A stretch of 64,000 bases of DNA from Zygaena filipendulae (Eukaryota; Arthropoda; Insecta; Lepidoptera; Zygaenidae). Within the stretch, counting starts at the first letter, position 1, and each line of letters opens with the position of its first letter. The stretch is taken from the NCBI GenBank assembly GCA_907165275.2, contig OU015669.1, positions 2,068,501 through 2,132,500 of the forward strand, in the 5' to 3' direction. Below, in pieces: positions 29,979 through 41,430 of this stretch. A program made the translations under genes and the position numbers. The notes beneath the pieces are model-generated. The model was not told the origin of the DNA. It saw only the letters and a program-made list of their open reading frames with translations, and ran no database searches.

Positions 29979-31610
29979 TTACTTAGTACTTTCCCTTTCA
30001 AAATACTTAACAATAACATTCATAGCTTCTTTCATAAACTCCAGCCATTGAGCCTGTAAATGGAGCTCTTGGTCCCTCTGTCTCACCCTTTCACGCAGCT
30101 CATACTCATGTATTCGCAGCCTTTCGGTCTCCAACCTTTCAAAGGCCAAATCACGCTCCCTTGCATACTCCCTTGCATTCCTATCAGACTCTACAAATAA
30201 CTTTGCTACACTTTCATTCTTCTTTTTCTTCAATGGTGGAGCCCAATGCTCTTCCGAAATAATAGTAGTTTCGTGAGTAGGTGGAGGAGGGGTGATTACT
30301 TCACGGCGTAGGGGGGGCGCTACAACGGTGGGTTGGCTACTGGTGCCTGGAGTGTTCCAGTCGGCATCTGTAATGTAATTTCATATAAATTATCCTACTA
30401 ATATTATAAATGTGTAAGTGTGGATGTTTGTTACTCTATCGCACAAAAACGGCTGAACGGATTTGGATGAAATTTGGCGTGCACGTTGTCAGGGGTGCAG
30501 AGAAGGACATAGGGTATTTTTTATTCCGGAATTCACGCGGGAACTTCGAAATAACCACGGGTGAAAGCGCGGGGCACTGCTAGTTATATATAAATCATCA
30601 ACTTCTTTCTTTCTGTTGATTTTTGTAAAATACTATATTACGAAATTTACCTGTAACTGCTGTTTTCCCAGGAAGAATGTATTCGTCTACTTCTTGGTTT
30701 TCATCTGGCTGGGTGTGGGGTGATTGAGTACTTTCTTCAATCTGAAAAATATATCCATTCAATTTAAAACCTCAACTACATTATTGTGGATATAGTTTTA
30801 TCTAAATTCGGAAGTAAATAAGTCTGTGTTCTTAAAAAAAGTTTGTGTAAAATACTAAAACATTATTATTATCTAGGTAATTCAAAATGATAGTTATTGA
30901 AAATAGTATTTACATGCATTTTATCGTGTTACACAAGTTTTGAATATGTTTATAAAATGATATAATGATACCTAGAGTGACACTAAAATACATAAATGAA
31001 AACCTGCTGAAAGCCAGCTTCCACCACCGCCATGCCAGTAGCTGCCTCCACTCCAATTATTTGCATGACCCTGATTTCAAGGTCAGTCAAAGATAAATGA
31101 AGTGCAGGTCCACCACCAGTGCCGCTTGCAGCTCTATTTATTTTTGCTCGCTTTCTTTTAGTATTATTTTTTAAATCACTCCACACCTTCACCACAAAGA
31201 AATACAAAACATTGCAGCCAAAACTGATAAAAAAATTATAAGTACGTGGCATTGGTTTAAATGAAATGTAAAGGTCGAACACTTAAAAGAATAAACCACT
31301 TAAGATTGCATACCTTGCGCCATTTCTCCTCCGATCGAGAGTCGCCTGTTCCGTCACTATTTAATTTATCTGCTAATTCCTTCCATTTCATCTGAATGAA
31401 ATGGCGTCCTCTTGGACCTCCAGACGGTTTAGATAGATCACCATTTCTACAAAATAAACAATATCTAAAATACGAGCATGCTAGTAAGTACAGCTCACGA
31501 ATAATACCACTGTAGTTTCACAAATCTTGTTAATAAAACATGATATTTCACTTTACGTACCTTTCCATAAACTCTATCATAGTTAAATATTGCAAATGAC
31601 TTGTCCTCAT
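29979..31610 (-). CDS. Myb/SANT-like DNA-binding protein of Harbinger-D, 5 exons, 281 aa
   Basis: Exons (minus) 31610-31561, 31446-31314, 31186-31004, 30741-30651 and 30367-29979 total 846 nt in consistent phase. The Myb/SANT-like fold is seen in QYLTMIEFMERNGDLSKPSG, MKWKELADKLNSDGTGDSRS and KWRKVWSDLKNNTKRKRAKI, with the spaced tryptophans of that family. Middle: GGPALHLSLTDLEIRVMQII. C-terminus: a basic patch (KKKKNE) and a long charged coiled coil (RERDLAFERLETERLRIHEY). This is the classical second protein of Harbinger elements, needed with transposase for nuclear entry and end binding. A Helitron lies in the last intron without harming the frame. Confidence 0.88.
30393..30583 (+). mobile_element. 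Non-autonomous Helitron in intron 4 of the Harbinger-D Myb gene
   Basis: TCCTACTAATATTATAAATG at 30393 after A, ending GGCACTGCTAG at 30583 before T. The decayed gene copy at 39550-40680 carries the same Helitron at the same base, so it entered an ancestral Harbinger before the copies separated. Confidence 0.87.
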
Positions 31611-32158
31611 AATTAAAACACAATTTTATGGTAACAGCGAAAACTTTGTGGAACTTTAAATCTCCGGTGGAACTTCTAAACAACAATGTATGACCGTTCA
31701 GAAATCAAAACATAAAAAATAATATTATCTTAAAAAAAATTATGGACCAATATTTATATTTACTTACCGTAATGTAAGGATATTGTACAAAGTTTCATAT
31801 TTTTGTTAATTTCTCTAAAATTTCACTCGAATATCATAATATATAGTATTAATTTTAATTTTTATGACTTCTTTAACTCGTTTCTGAACGTTTCATTCGT
31901 TTCATTCGTTCATTACGCTGAGTTAGTTCATTCGCGAGGACGGCCCTATTTACGTTAGGATGACGTCACCTTCGTTGCCCTATCGAGCTTACTATACGAC
32001 GGCGAAAGTGCTTCGTGCTGCCTACTAACGTTTTACTGCGTGATCGAATAGTAGACTCGATACGTTTACGTTACGAATACTTTATATGTTCGTGCTAGGC
32101 GTACAGATGAAGAGTGGAACGAGGCGACAGCCATAGAAATTATGTTACTTAATGGATG

Positions 32159-32163
32159 TGCAA

Positions 32164-32198
<35 letters not shown>

Positions 32199-32202
32199 AA
32201 TA
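32159..32202. repeat. (AAAT)n microsatellite
   Basis: Eleven tandem AAAT units just before the piggyBac remnant. Confidence 0.95.
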
Positions 32203-32204
32203 AT

Positions 32205-33012
32205 TTCCCTTTTACTGGGACCCCCGAGATAAATATCTCGGGGGCATCTATCAAAGGGCCTATAGAATATTTCAAAGCAATTTTCCAAGATAGTTTTATG
32301 ACCAGCCTAGCGGAAATGACTAACATGCATGCCCAAATTTTGATGTCCAGACCACTTAAGCCAAATAGCCGGATAACAAAATGGAAAGCCACAAATATAT
32401 TATGGACGTTTTTGGGAATTCTCTTTTATATCGACACCGCTAGGCTGAGTAGAATAGCAGACTACTGGAAAAAAAGCTATCTTGTGAAATTTAATATAAA
32501 CAACTATATGTCTAGGGATAGATTTCTATTATTATTAAGATGCCTTTTTTTTTTAATAATACTTATGAAAACAGAATTAAGTATTCCAAAATAGATTATT
32601 TGTTGAATTATTTTAATGACATGATGAAAAATTTAGTTTATCCAGAAAGAGAGTTGAGTATAGATGAATCAATGGTTGGATTTAGAGGGCGTGTTGTTTT
32701 TCGCCAGTACATAAAAAATAAAAGGCACAAATATGGCATTAAATTTTATGTTTTGGCCGATCCTAAAGGTTTAGTCCATAGGATTCATATGTACAAAGGT
32801 TCCCAAGATATTGGAGTTGGTGGTAACGGTTGGTGGTGACACTTTTAAAAGATTATTTAAATAGCGGTCATTCCATTTACATGGACAACTTTTACAACAG
32901 TGTCCACTTAGCAGAAAAATTATTGTTAAAAGAAACATATTGCACGGGAACTTTAACCGTCAAAAGAAAAAACAATCCGAAAACCGTTGTAATGAAAAAA
33001 CTTTTGAAGTGA
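32205..33012 (+). pseudogene. piggyBac-type transposase remnant 1
   Basis: Begins in the N-terminal half (ISGASIKGPIEYFKAIFQDS) and continues through SRIADYWKKSYLVKF. The three catalytic aspartates of the family can be recognised: LSIDESMVGFRGRVV, FYVLADPKGLVHRI and YMDNFYNSVHLAEKLL. The frame slips near 32545 and again near 32835. It ends at KKLLK without the cysteine-rich C-terminal domain. No terminal repeats or TTAA pair were found. It contains a perfect 10-bp palindrome CCCCCGAGAT/ATCTCGGGGG at 32221-32244. Confidence 0.82.
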
Positions 33013-33095
33013 GAAAATATTTTTAGGTACAACAGAAATGGTGTTTGTGTCTGTAAATTTATTCTACGCCGAACGCTAAAGAGAATACTTTGAAA

Positions 33096-34449
33096 ATGAA
33101 CCACGAAAAGAAGATTTATACACCAGAAGAAATCAAAAAGATAGCACCAGGCTATCGGGGAAAACCGGAAAAAATTGATCCAACTAAGGTTGGTCGAAAG
33201 TCCGCCCCACAAAAGAAGGCGAAAGGACCTACTTCTATGGAAGTAACCCCGCCATCAGCAGTCGACAAAGCAACAAAGCCGACACCACCGAAGAACAGCC
33301 CACTATGGGCCGATTCAATCTTTGGTATCGACGTTGCCGTCCGAGAACTGAATACCAATCAGGAAGTGACTCCCAGTTTTGGAAGGCTTCCAGAGATTGT
33401 TGAAGAGGTTCCTCTATCGGAGGAGATGACCAAAATCTCAATAAACAAATGACCAAGCCTATGTTGATGATTCAACAGCAATGCTTTGGGCACGTTTATT
33501 AGATATCAAGGCCAAGCGTGGAAACACAAACTTGACCTTCGAGGAGTTAGAATTCTGCAAAGCAGTCATGCAGCATGAATATAACCTTCCGCAACCCATC
33601 TACCTGTTTCTGAAAGGAATCGGTGAAGTTAAAGATGCTACGGGTAAAACTGTGTATCTTGCAAATCACCAGCTCCCAGTCACGGTAGTACAAGGTAGTG
33701 GAGGCTATCATTCACAAGCTGTGGACGCGATGTCGCACAACCTCTACGAAGAAGTTCCTTCCTTAGGAATATATGGAGATGTGTTGATCGCAGAAGCTTC
33801 TGAAGCGGCGCAACCAGTGCCAAACTTCAGAGTACTACCACCTCACACCAGAGCAACCCGCGCAATGTGTGGGTACTTTGGACCGATAGGAGCTCGAAAA
33901 GAGGAGGTCCGTATATTAGTAAACTCATTTGGTATTACGGCTAACCAATTCGAAGAGACCATCGGAGGCACACGCCTAAACATTCAGTTGCTACAGCGAG
34001 TAAGCGACTATTTCATGGGATGTCCAACATTCCGAAATGAAAAAGTCAAACTTAACGCGTTAACAACAGAAGGCGATGCCGCACAGCTCATCAAGTCATC
34101 ACCGACTGATGAGAATGTAGAACCGCAGGCGAAGTGGACTAATTTAATAATTAGACCAAAATCCGCAAACGCAAATACGGTATCTACTTTTGGAGCTACG
34201 TATCTCATGGGATACCAGCTTCACAAAGAAGCTGTAAACGCAAGCAACGCTAATTGGTGTTGCATTGCTTAAGCAGTCAATGCTCAGCCATGGGTGATAC
34301 CACCCGAATGGATAGCAAATAGGAATGCAAGAAGAATCTTGCCTCCAGGGATGGATGTAGAGAGGTTCGCCTCAATCTCAGACTCCCAAAGAAACAGAAC
34401 AAATGCAATTGTTCGACGATACACTACAATTGTTATCAGTCCAAGATAA
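33096..34449 (+). pseudogene. Broken capsid- or Gag-like gene of unknown origin; possible endogenous viral element
   Basis: Two ORFs, 33096-33452 and 33481-34272, are one gene split by a one-base frameshift near 33445; the second frame stays readable after a stop at 34270-34272 to about 34449. The N-terminal part is basic and Pro/Thr/Lys-rich (disordered); the larger part is a globular alpha-rich protein of about 320 residues with no zinc knuckle, no signal peptide and no enzyme motif I know. No introns and GC content higher than the neighbours suggest a retroposed or virus-derived sequence. Flanks show no LTR. I do not recognise the family; nucleocapsid or capsid of an insect RNA virus is one guess. 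Confidence 0.4.
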
Positions 34450-34933
34450 TCATATAAATGTAGGACCGCGGCCACGGCGAGTAGCATCGAGGGTACAGTC
34501 AAACATTTAAATTTATTTTAATTTAAGGACATTAATTAATCTTTAAATAAATAAATAGTTTTAGAGACAATAATCTTTAAATAATAATCAGTTATATAAT
34601 TAATTAATTTTAAAACTTTTCATTTAAATCATTTTAGTATTAACTAGCTAAGGGATTTAGTTCCCAAGTACAAGAATATTATTAATAAATTAGACTCTGA
34701 TCATTCTAGTCAATTCATAAATTTTGAAATAATTAAAAAACCAGTGGCTAAAAAACAGATTCACTATGTGCCGGTAACAGCTGATCGCTTGGAACGATTG
34801 CGAGCTGATTTGATTAGTAACTTGCCTTTTTTACAATCCAATTTAGATCCAAATTCTTTATACAATTCGTTCTTTCATTCATTCCATAATCAAATACAAA
34901 TTTTTCGACAGACTGCTATTTCTCGTACCTTCA
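34450..34933. other. AT-rich stretch with a short unassigned ORF
   Basis: 34500-34730 is very AT-rich, with TTTAAATAATAATC and TTAATTAATTTT runs. 34741-34920 reads VAKKQIHYVPVTADRLERLR and FFHSFHNQIQIFRQTA, with no known motif. Nothing else seen. Confidence 0.35.
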
Positions 34934-35605
34934 ATGGAAACACGTCAAACATCGGGAAATATACCTAATGCTGCCGCCCGCGATGACGATAGTCACGATG
35001 ATGAGAGTGAAGAAGAAAAAACTCGAAAAAGGCCAAAGAAAGAAAAACCTACTGATGAAAATACAAAATGTTATGAAGAAAAACTTTTGAACATATTACA
35101 CGAAAAGAAAAAAGATAACACACCGACATTGAATGATAAGGAAACACATTTTGCCCTCTCTCTGGTGCCGCTGCTAAAAGCAATACCAGAAGATAGCCAG
35201 TTAGACGTTCAAATAGAGATTTTACAGATTTTCAAGAGAGCATAACAGCAGAATAGACAGTTACAAACTTCAGCAAATTGCCAACCAAGTACATCTGGTG
35301 TCAATTACCAAATAAATCGTCAGAAACCGATAATCAGCGACGCACGATACACTATAATTCAGCCACGCATAGCCTCATCTTTTCAATCTACATATAACAC
35401 TACCGTTCAACCAAAATGTTTGTCTCTGCCTGCAACCAGCCCTCAAAATCAAGACTACCCAAATTTATCATCAGCGTCATTACCACCTCCTAGTCCACTT
35501 GTGTCTCCAGACAGTAATGAAAGTATGCCACTGCAATCATACATTTCAAATTTCACAAGTGATACTGATGAATCAGAAATGTATGACGTATGTTACGACA
35601 ACTAA
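34934..35605 (+). pseudogene. MADF-BESS gene of Harbinger-F, exon 2 remnant
   Basis: Encodes an acidic linker, a basic KKRPKKEKP-like patch and the BESS-type helix HFALSLVPLLKAIPEDSQLD, VQIEILQIFKR, then a stop (35243-35245) followed in the same frame by a Ser/Thr/Pro-rich tail ending MYDVCYDN. The MADF part is missing. It lies in the same order relative to a HARBI1 first exon (minus) as in Harbinger-C. Confidence 0.72.
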
Positions 35606-35621
35606 TAAGTACTTTTTTATA

Positions 35622-35752
35622 CGTAGCGCAGCGAATGGTGACCTCTGCGGTAAGTGGAAGGGGTATGCGCAGAACTCGATATTTATATGAAAATTGAGTT
35701 CTGCACATACCCCTTCTACTTTCCATCAGAGGTCAACATTCGCTGCGCTACG
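35622..35752. repeat. Foldback MITE, about 130 bp
   Basis: ACGTAGCGCAGCGAATGGTG at 35622 and its complement ending GCGCTACGT at 35752; the arms pair over about 60 bp (GGGGTATGCGCAGAACTC / GAGTTCTGCACATACCCC) around a short AT loop. Confidence 0.88.
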
Positions 35753-35848
35753 TTACCTTTCATGCCACCAAACAATTATTAAAAAGAATTGATTTACGTT
35801 TATAAACTGTTGTCTTATTACTAGTAATAATTGTACTCGTAAACATAC

Positions 35849-36141
35849 CTCAGTGTGACAGCCAGTCTTTCCTCTGGTGAGACAGCCAATCGCATATTTG
35901 TATCTTCACGAGCGATTCCAGGTCGTAAAATTCTGCACAATTCATCAAAACTTTCGATACTCATTCTAAAATAGTGAAAAAAATTTTTTGGATATGCTCT
36001 TAATTTTCTAAACATTGTATGAAATTTTCCAAATGTAAGTCTTTCACTCCATAATGGATGCACCCAATATTGCCTTTTTCGTTTACGTCTTCGATTTCTT
36101 AGAACAAGTGCACAGATTACAGCCGTCTCTTCGAAATCCAT
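35849..36141 (-). pseudogene. HARBI1 first exon of Harbinger-F
   Basis: MDFEETAVICALVLRNRRRK, YWVHPLWSERLTFGKFHTMF, FFHYFRMSIESFDELCRIL, SPEERLAVTLR, then a GT donor at 35848. The ORF is also open upstream to 36240. The catalytic exon is not in the window, so the element is truncated on the left. Confidence 0.82.
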
Positions 36142-36241
36142 GTTGATGAATGCTTCAAAAATTTTACGAAAAAGTTGCGTCGCTATCGCCTCCGTGTGCG
36201 CATCATCAAAATCTCGGCAATGAAATGGCGACAAAGACAAA

Positions 36242-36736
36242 ACAGTTGTCAGGCAACAAAGTTCCTCGTGGGCGCCCGCCCTTATGTTGATTTTGTTTAA
36301 TTGTTGAACTTTATTTTTATTATGATCTGATTAGGTAATGTAAAAAGAAAATTGTTAAAAGGGGAGTTGTGAGTGTAAGTAGGAAGTAGGTAGGTATGTC
36401 GAGATAATAAACCAGTTTGCATCTAGCTGCGGTCGTTTCACTGCGTGTGCACTGTGCACGCTTGTCACATACATAACAACAGTGACACAGCTGAATTGTT
36501 ATATAGACAATATTTATATTAACAGAGTGACAAAACTAGGTTTGACTTTATAACAACGTTAACATTGTCATTATGATTTGTATATTTAACAATATTTAAG
36601 TTGCTACGGAATGTTGTTACATCGACAAAGACCTGGTGACAATAAAAACGATGACTTATATGCATCGTTCCTATGTGGGTTGTGTGGCGTTAAAGTTTTG
36701 TTGTTATATTCACAGTAATTTTCTCTCAGTGCAGTT
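36242..36736. other. Unassigned non-coding stretch
   Basis: Probably includes the right end of Harbinger-F and the start of another element. GTGTGCACTGTGCACGC at 36453 is a small palindrome. No ORF. Confidence 0.4.
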
Positions 36737-37187
36737 GTTGGCCATTCATTTTTGCCACCAGATAGTGTTTTCGCAAAAATTGAAAAAGAGATTAAAAGTA
36801 GTGAGGTAATGACTAGCCCTGATGATTATTACGAAATTTTCATACGTCATGGAACCGTGTATATTACTTGGGAATTGGTATAAAAGTTTACGACTGGAAA
36901 CGATCAGCATCTGAAGTCTTAAACACTACAACCAATATGCACTTTTCAATAAAAACATCGAAAAGATTTTTTCTTAAAAGGACTCGTGACAAACAAAATG
37001 TTTATATTCGAGCGGAAGCATCTTACCAAAATACTTTAAATAAGTATCAAAATATCTGCAAAGGAAAAAAGGTTTCTGCTATATGCCCAGACGTGATTAA
37101 ATTATACGTTGATGTTAAACCAGAAAAATTAAATGATGTGAAAACACCGTCCATATCTCAAAACAACAAATCTAAATTGTTAGATTA
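36737..37187 (+). pseudogene. C-terminal fragment of a DDE transposase
   Basis: Starts after a CAGTGCAG acceptor-like site with GHSFLPPDSVFAKIEKEIKS and PDDYYEIFIRHGTVY, shifts frame once near 36865, then GIKVYDWKRSASEVLNTTTN, FSIKTSKRFFLKRT, NKSKLLD stop. The HSF/YLPPDR-F motif marks the last third of a transposon protein common in insects. Superfamily not determined. Confidence 0.6.
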
Positions 37188-37369
37188 ACTTTTTGAGGGT
37201 ACATTTCGATTTTTATGTTTTTGTGGGTAATTTTTAAGGAAATAAAGATTTTTTTTATCATTCGCCTTGTTTAGACAATTAATGAAGCCTGAAATTCAAT
37301 ATATCTATGCGCAAAAAATACTTTATCCAGTTTAATTTTACGAAACAAAATTAAGGTGGGCCTTATTTT

Positions 37370-37700
37370 GTTTATTTGTTACGCTTTCACGCCTCAATTA
37401 TTCATCCATCCATAAACGATATGCCCATTAAATTATTTTTATTATAATTTATTATTTATTTATTATTTATTTATTTATTTATTAACCAATATTATGCCAT
37501 CAACATCCAACATCCACATGCGAGATTTCAAATGAGCAACAGTCGGAGATTCTTGGCAATTTTTATTGTGTTCCGTTTATCTCTATTCTCAATACACGTT
37601 AGTATTGTAACAGTTATATAAATAGTATCCTTACATATTATAAAACAAAGTCCTCCGCTGCGTCTGTCTGTCTGCTGTCTGTTCGCGATAAACTGTGACT
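37370..37700 (+). repeat. Third copy of the exon-like/Helitron compound repeat
   Basis: Matches 26165-26460: ACGCTTTCACGCCTC..., an expanded (TTAT)n run at 37445-37480, ATGCCATCAACATCC..., GATTTCAAATGAGCAACAGT, TTGTGTTCCGTTTATCTC and ATCCTTACATATTATAAAAC. Because the Helitron-like piece is at the same place as in copy 2, the compound moved as a unit. Confidence 0.75.
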
Positions 37701-37871
37701 GGAATAAACGGCCGATTTTATAAATTGTTTTAGGAAACTAAAGTGAGATTTATCTGCTATAAATTTCTCAAAACTATGTGACAGAAATTTACATCACTAT
37801 GCAGTTGCCTTACTTGTAATGTATGACAAAAATGTTTAAACTATAAGTTTATTTTATGTTGCTTTTCTAGG

Positions 37872-39170
37872 AAAACTTGAAAGATGCGGACATCGAACTT
37901 TATCTGAGACGGTTAGAAGATGATTGGCTCTCGGAAGACGGCCTTGAAGACCAAGATTCCGACGATGAACACCACGATGCTGATAAAATTGTAAGAGTGT
38001 TGCAGGACGAAATTGATGATAATGATGCAGATTATGGTGTGGATGAAACTGCTGATATTGATCCTCTTCTTCTAGACCCAAAAGAAATGGAACCCTCTCA
38101 CACATCATCTTCATCCAATTTGCAGTCTTCATCCAGTTTTTCATTTAAAAAAAGAAGCTTGATTTGGAATAAAAGGAATCAAATAGAATATATAATAGGA
38201 ATAAAAGGAATAAAAGGAATCTGTATGACACAAATAAAATTGCTTTCTTGGGGAGTTCTGCTAGTCCAGATGATTTATCAAATCTTGAAACCCCATATCA
38301 ATGTTTTAAACATTTCATCAATAGTTTAGTGGAGCAGACAAATTTATATATTATACAAAGCAATCCCGGTTCATCTACAACATATACAGAATATGGTTTA
38401 CATAAGTTCTTAGGCATTTGGTTATTCATGTCAGTACAAAAATATCCAAGCACAAGATCATACTGGTCACCTAGGTTTGGTTATGACCCAATTTCTTCAA
38501 CAATGCCACTGAACAAATTTGAGAAAATAAAGTTATCATTACATTTTAACAACAATGAACTACACAAACCTACCGGTCATTCAGAACATGACAGACTATT
38601 TAAAATCCGCCCTGTAATCAAACACTTCAATGAGAGGTTTGCTATAGTGCCAATGAATCAAAGACTAAGCGTTGACGAACAGATGTGTTCTACAAAAAGA
38701 GGGCATTTTCTGAAGCAATACTTACCCAATAAGCCCCATAAATGGGGTTTTAAATTGTATGTTCTTTGTGATTTGATGGGCTATGCCCACCAACTTGAGA
38801 TATATTCTGGACAAGGCAATTCAGATAAATAAACTCCCAGATGAACCAGATCTCGGTGCAACTGGAAATGTAGTGGTACGTTTGCTTCGGGAAGTGCCAA
38901 GAAACAGAAACCTTTTTACACCTCTTTGCCATTAGTATATTTCCTAGCTAAAGCAGGAATTCACACAGTGGGGAGTGTACAACAAAACAGGATACCAAAT
39001 AGTATAGTATATAGTACTTACAGAGATACGGGAATAAGTTTTCATTTGTTTCCAAAAGACATAGTTATGAAGAAAAAATGAGAGACTGCTTAGGAATAGG
39101 CAAGCCGATTTCACCAACAATGAGATTTTTTCTCAACATTTTCAAGCTTCAATCTATTTTCTAAACAGTA
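37872..39170 (+). pseudogene. piggyBac-type transposase remnant 2
   Basis: An acidic N-terminus (LRRLEDDWLSEDGLEDQDSD) is followed by a slippage in a GGAATAAAA repeat (38190-38220). The core is in another frame from 38248: [60 protein letters not shown] (first D), [20 protein letters not shown] (second D). It degenerates after 38832; the third-D region (DNFY) is deleted between LFTP and the AKAGIHTVG-like stretch. A different piggyBac lineage from remnant 1. Confidence 0.82.
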
Positions 39171-39549
39171 AGTACAATTATTGTATTGTACTCAATGATA
39201 TTATAAGTATTAAAGGAGATTGTACTAATTTTATATTCACATATTGTATTTAATCTGTTATTTATTTAGTTTAGGCTAAGGCGAGTTTCTCGTCAAATAA
39301 CGAGATTATGTTTATTGTTCCAGATTCTAAAAGATAGAAGTTGTTTCCTATTTCGGTCTTAGAATATTCCTAAAAGCTGTGATAAAGAAGTACCATTGAC
39401 CCAAAAAATAAAATCAATTGCTCGAGAAACAGACACAGGAAAATAGTTGTTTCAAAGAAAGATCTTGTACTGGCTATTGAGAATGAAAAAATTGACATTG
39501 AGGATGGATTTGAGGACAATAATATAACTTACAACAGCCATCTTTAATA
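39171..39549. other. Unassigned stretch
   Basis: 39260-39540 may include decayed piggyBac 3' sequence. 39300 CGTCAAATAACGAGA is not part of a clear repeat. No ORF above 60 codons. Confidence 0.3.
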
Positions 39550-40680
39550 CTAAAAGAAAGAAAAATAAATAGAGCTGCAAGCGGCACTGGTGGTGGACCT
39601 GCACTTCATTTATCTTTGACTGACCTTGAAATCAAAGTCATGCAAATAATTGGAGTGGAGGCGGCTACCGGCATGGCGGTGGTGGAAGCTGGCTTTCATT
39701 CAGCAGGTTTTCATTTATGTATTTTAGTGTCACTCTAGGAATTATTATATCGTTTTATGAACATATTCAAAACTTGTGTAGCAAGATAAAATGTTATGGA
39801 TGTAAATACTATTTTCAATAACTGGGTATCATTTTGAATTATCTAAATAATAATAATGTTTTAGTATTTTACACAATTTTTTTTTAAGAACACAGACTTA
39901 TTTACTTCCGAATTTAGATTAAGTTATATCCACAATAGTGTAGTTATGGTTTTAAATTGAATGAATATATTTTTCAGATTGAAGAAAATACACAATCACC
40001 CCGCACCCAGCCAGACGAAAACCAAGAAGTCGACGAATACAATCTTCCGGGGATAACAGCAGTTACAGGTAAATCTCGTACATATAGTATTTTACAAAAA
40101 TCAACAGAAAGAAAGAAGTGAATAATTTATATATACCTAATTAGCTGTGCCCCACGGTTTCACCCGCGGTAATTTCGAAGTTCCCGCGGGAATTCTGGGA
40201 TATAAAGTACCCTATGTCCTTCTCAGTACCCCTAACAACGTGCATGCCAAATTTCATCCAAATCCGTTCAGCCGTTTTTGCGTGATTGAGTAAGAAACAT
40301 CCAAACATCCACACTTTCACATTTGTAATATTAGTAGGATAATTTATATGAAATTACATAACAGATGCCGACTGGAACACTACGGGAACCAGTAGCCAAC
40401 CCAGCATGGCGCCCCCCTCCCCCCCCCCTACACCCTGAAGTAATTACCCCTCCTCCTCCTCACGAAGCTAATATTATTTCGGAAGAGCATTGGGCTCCAC
40501 CATTGAAGAAAAAGAAGAATGAAAATGCAGCAAAAGTTATTTGCTGATAGGAATGCAAGGGAGCGTGATTTGGCCTTTGAAAGGTTGGAGACCCGAAGGC
40601 TGCGAGTACATAAGTAGGAGCTGCGTGAAAGGGTGAGACAGAGGGACCAAGAGCTTTATTTACAGGCTCAATGGCTGGTA
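39550..40680 (+). pseudogene. Harbinger-E: decayed copy of the Harbinger-D Myb/SANT-like gene
   Basis: Exon-like pieces match Harbinger-D exons 3 to 5: INRAASGTGGGPALHLSLTD (39571-39740), IEENTQSPRTQPDENQEVDE (39980-40070) and the PPPPHEANIISEEHWAPPLK piece (40365-40545), then coiled-coil scraps with stops to about 40680. The intron sequences match D as well, including the Helitron. The HARBI1 gene of this copy is absent. Confidence 0.85.
40141..40339 (-). mobile_element. Helitron inside Harbinger-E, at the same site as in Harbinger-D
   Basis: On the minus strand it starts TCCTACTAATATTACAAATG and ends CACAGCTAA (CTAG mutated to CTAA). The flanks AATTTATATGAAATTACA and TATATAAATTATTCAC match those in Harbinger-D. 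Confidence 0.83.
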
Positions 40681-40976
40681 TTAATCAAGCCGTGAATTTT
40701 ATTGTTAGGTGTTCGCACTGCCAACTGACTGTGGCGAAACTCCGGCGGGCGACGGCGGCGCGGCGCGAAGCGGCGGGGAAGATGAGGATATTGACTTTGT
40801 TCATTTCATTCCTTGTGGATTGAAGCAACGTCTAATTAATTAATACCTACCTAAAATCATTATTGAACATTTTAGTTTTCACTGCAGAATTTTATTGTTC
40901 GTTTTCTTCCTCACGAACAGGTAGGTATTTTGAAAGGGAAGTAAGTAAGTAGGTTAATACAATAGTAATTAGGAAA

Positions 40977-41192
40977 ATGGCCTCTCTTAGTCATAGTGTG
41001 GCAGTTACAACTGGCCACCTGGTAGCTCGACAAAAACTGCCTGAAGAGTGTCGGCAATTGATTCCGATCATTTTCATCGTTGATAAATTATTTGACAGCT
41101 TCAATACCGGCACTTTTCACATACCAAATGGAAAAATATATAGAGGAGCTGTAAAAAGAAATTCACCTCATCACCAGTGTAGTGTTTGTAAG
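40977..41192 (+). pseudogene. P-element transposase scrap
   Basis: SLSHSVAVTTGHLVARQKLP, then LFDSFNTGTFHIPNGKIYRG matches the ATQxFSHSV...DxLFDxFN segment seen in P element 1 at 3000-3150. Open for 70 codons, then runs into the LTR fragment. Confidence 0.75.
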
Positions 41193-41193
41193 T

Positions 41194-41430
41194 TGTAAGT
41201 GGATACAAAACATTGTCTCATGTAGGTACCCGAGAGAGGGTATAAAGAAATATCGTGTGGGTATATAAAGATCGTCAACATCAACCGACCACCAGTCTCT
41301 TGTTAGGCACGGAGCGAGGCGGACGTGCGTCGGCGCTCGAATCTGGGGGTAGTAGTGAGTCAGTGATAAACCGATACCTAGCGAGGTATCTCTGTAGTGT
41401 GCGTGAACACTACAAGTGGCGACGAGGATT
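41194..41430 (+). mobile_element. LTR fragment followed by a primer-binding-like site
   Basis: TGTAAGTGGATACAAAAC... to ...GTGAACACTACA (41194-41414) looks like a 221-bp LTR with a TATATAAAG box (41264). It is followed by AGTGGCGACGAGGATTTTAC, a primer-binding type sequence usual for insect Gypsy elements. No internal region or second LTR here, so it is a truncated remnant. Confidence 0.55.

Larger units (their letters stand above)
27603..32101. mobile_element. Harbinger-D, complete and apparently intact, 4.5 kb
   Basis: Terminal inverted repeats begin CGCCTAGCACGAAC at 27603 and end GTTCGTGCTAGGCG at 32101, with further imperfect pairing (AAGTATTCGTA, AACGTAAAC). TA lies on both sides, perhaps the target repeat. 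Two divergent-lineage genes face each other tail to tail: HARBI1 (+) and Myb/SANT-like (-); they do not interlock, unlike Harbingers A, B, C and G. Both ORFs are complete. A Helitron sits in intron 4 of the Myb gene. Lineage differs clearly from the MADF-bearing copies. Confidence 0.9.

Noticed and set aside
32221..32244. Perfect palindrome CCCCCGAGAT-AAAT-ATCTCGGGGG as a terminator or regulatory site
   Set aside because: It is inside the piggyBac coding remnant and is explained by codons for GTPEINISGA.
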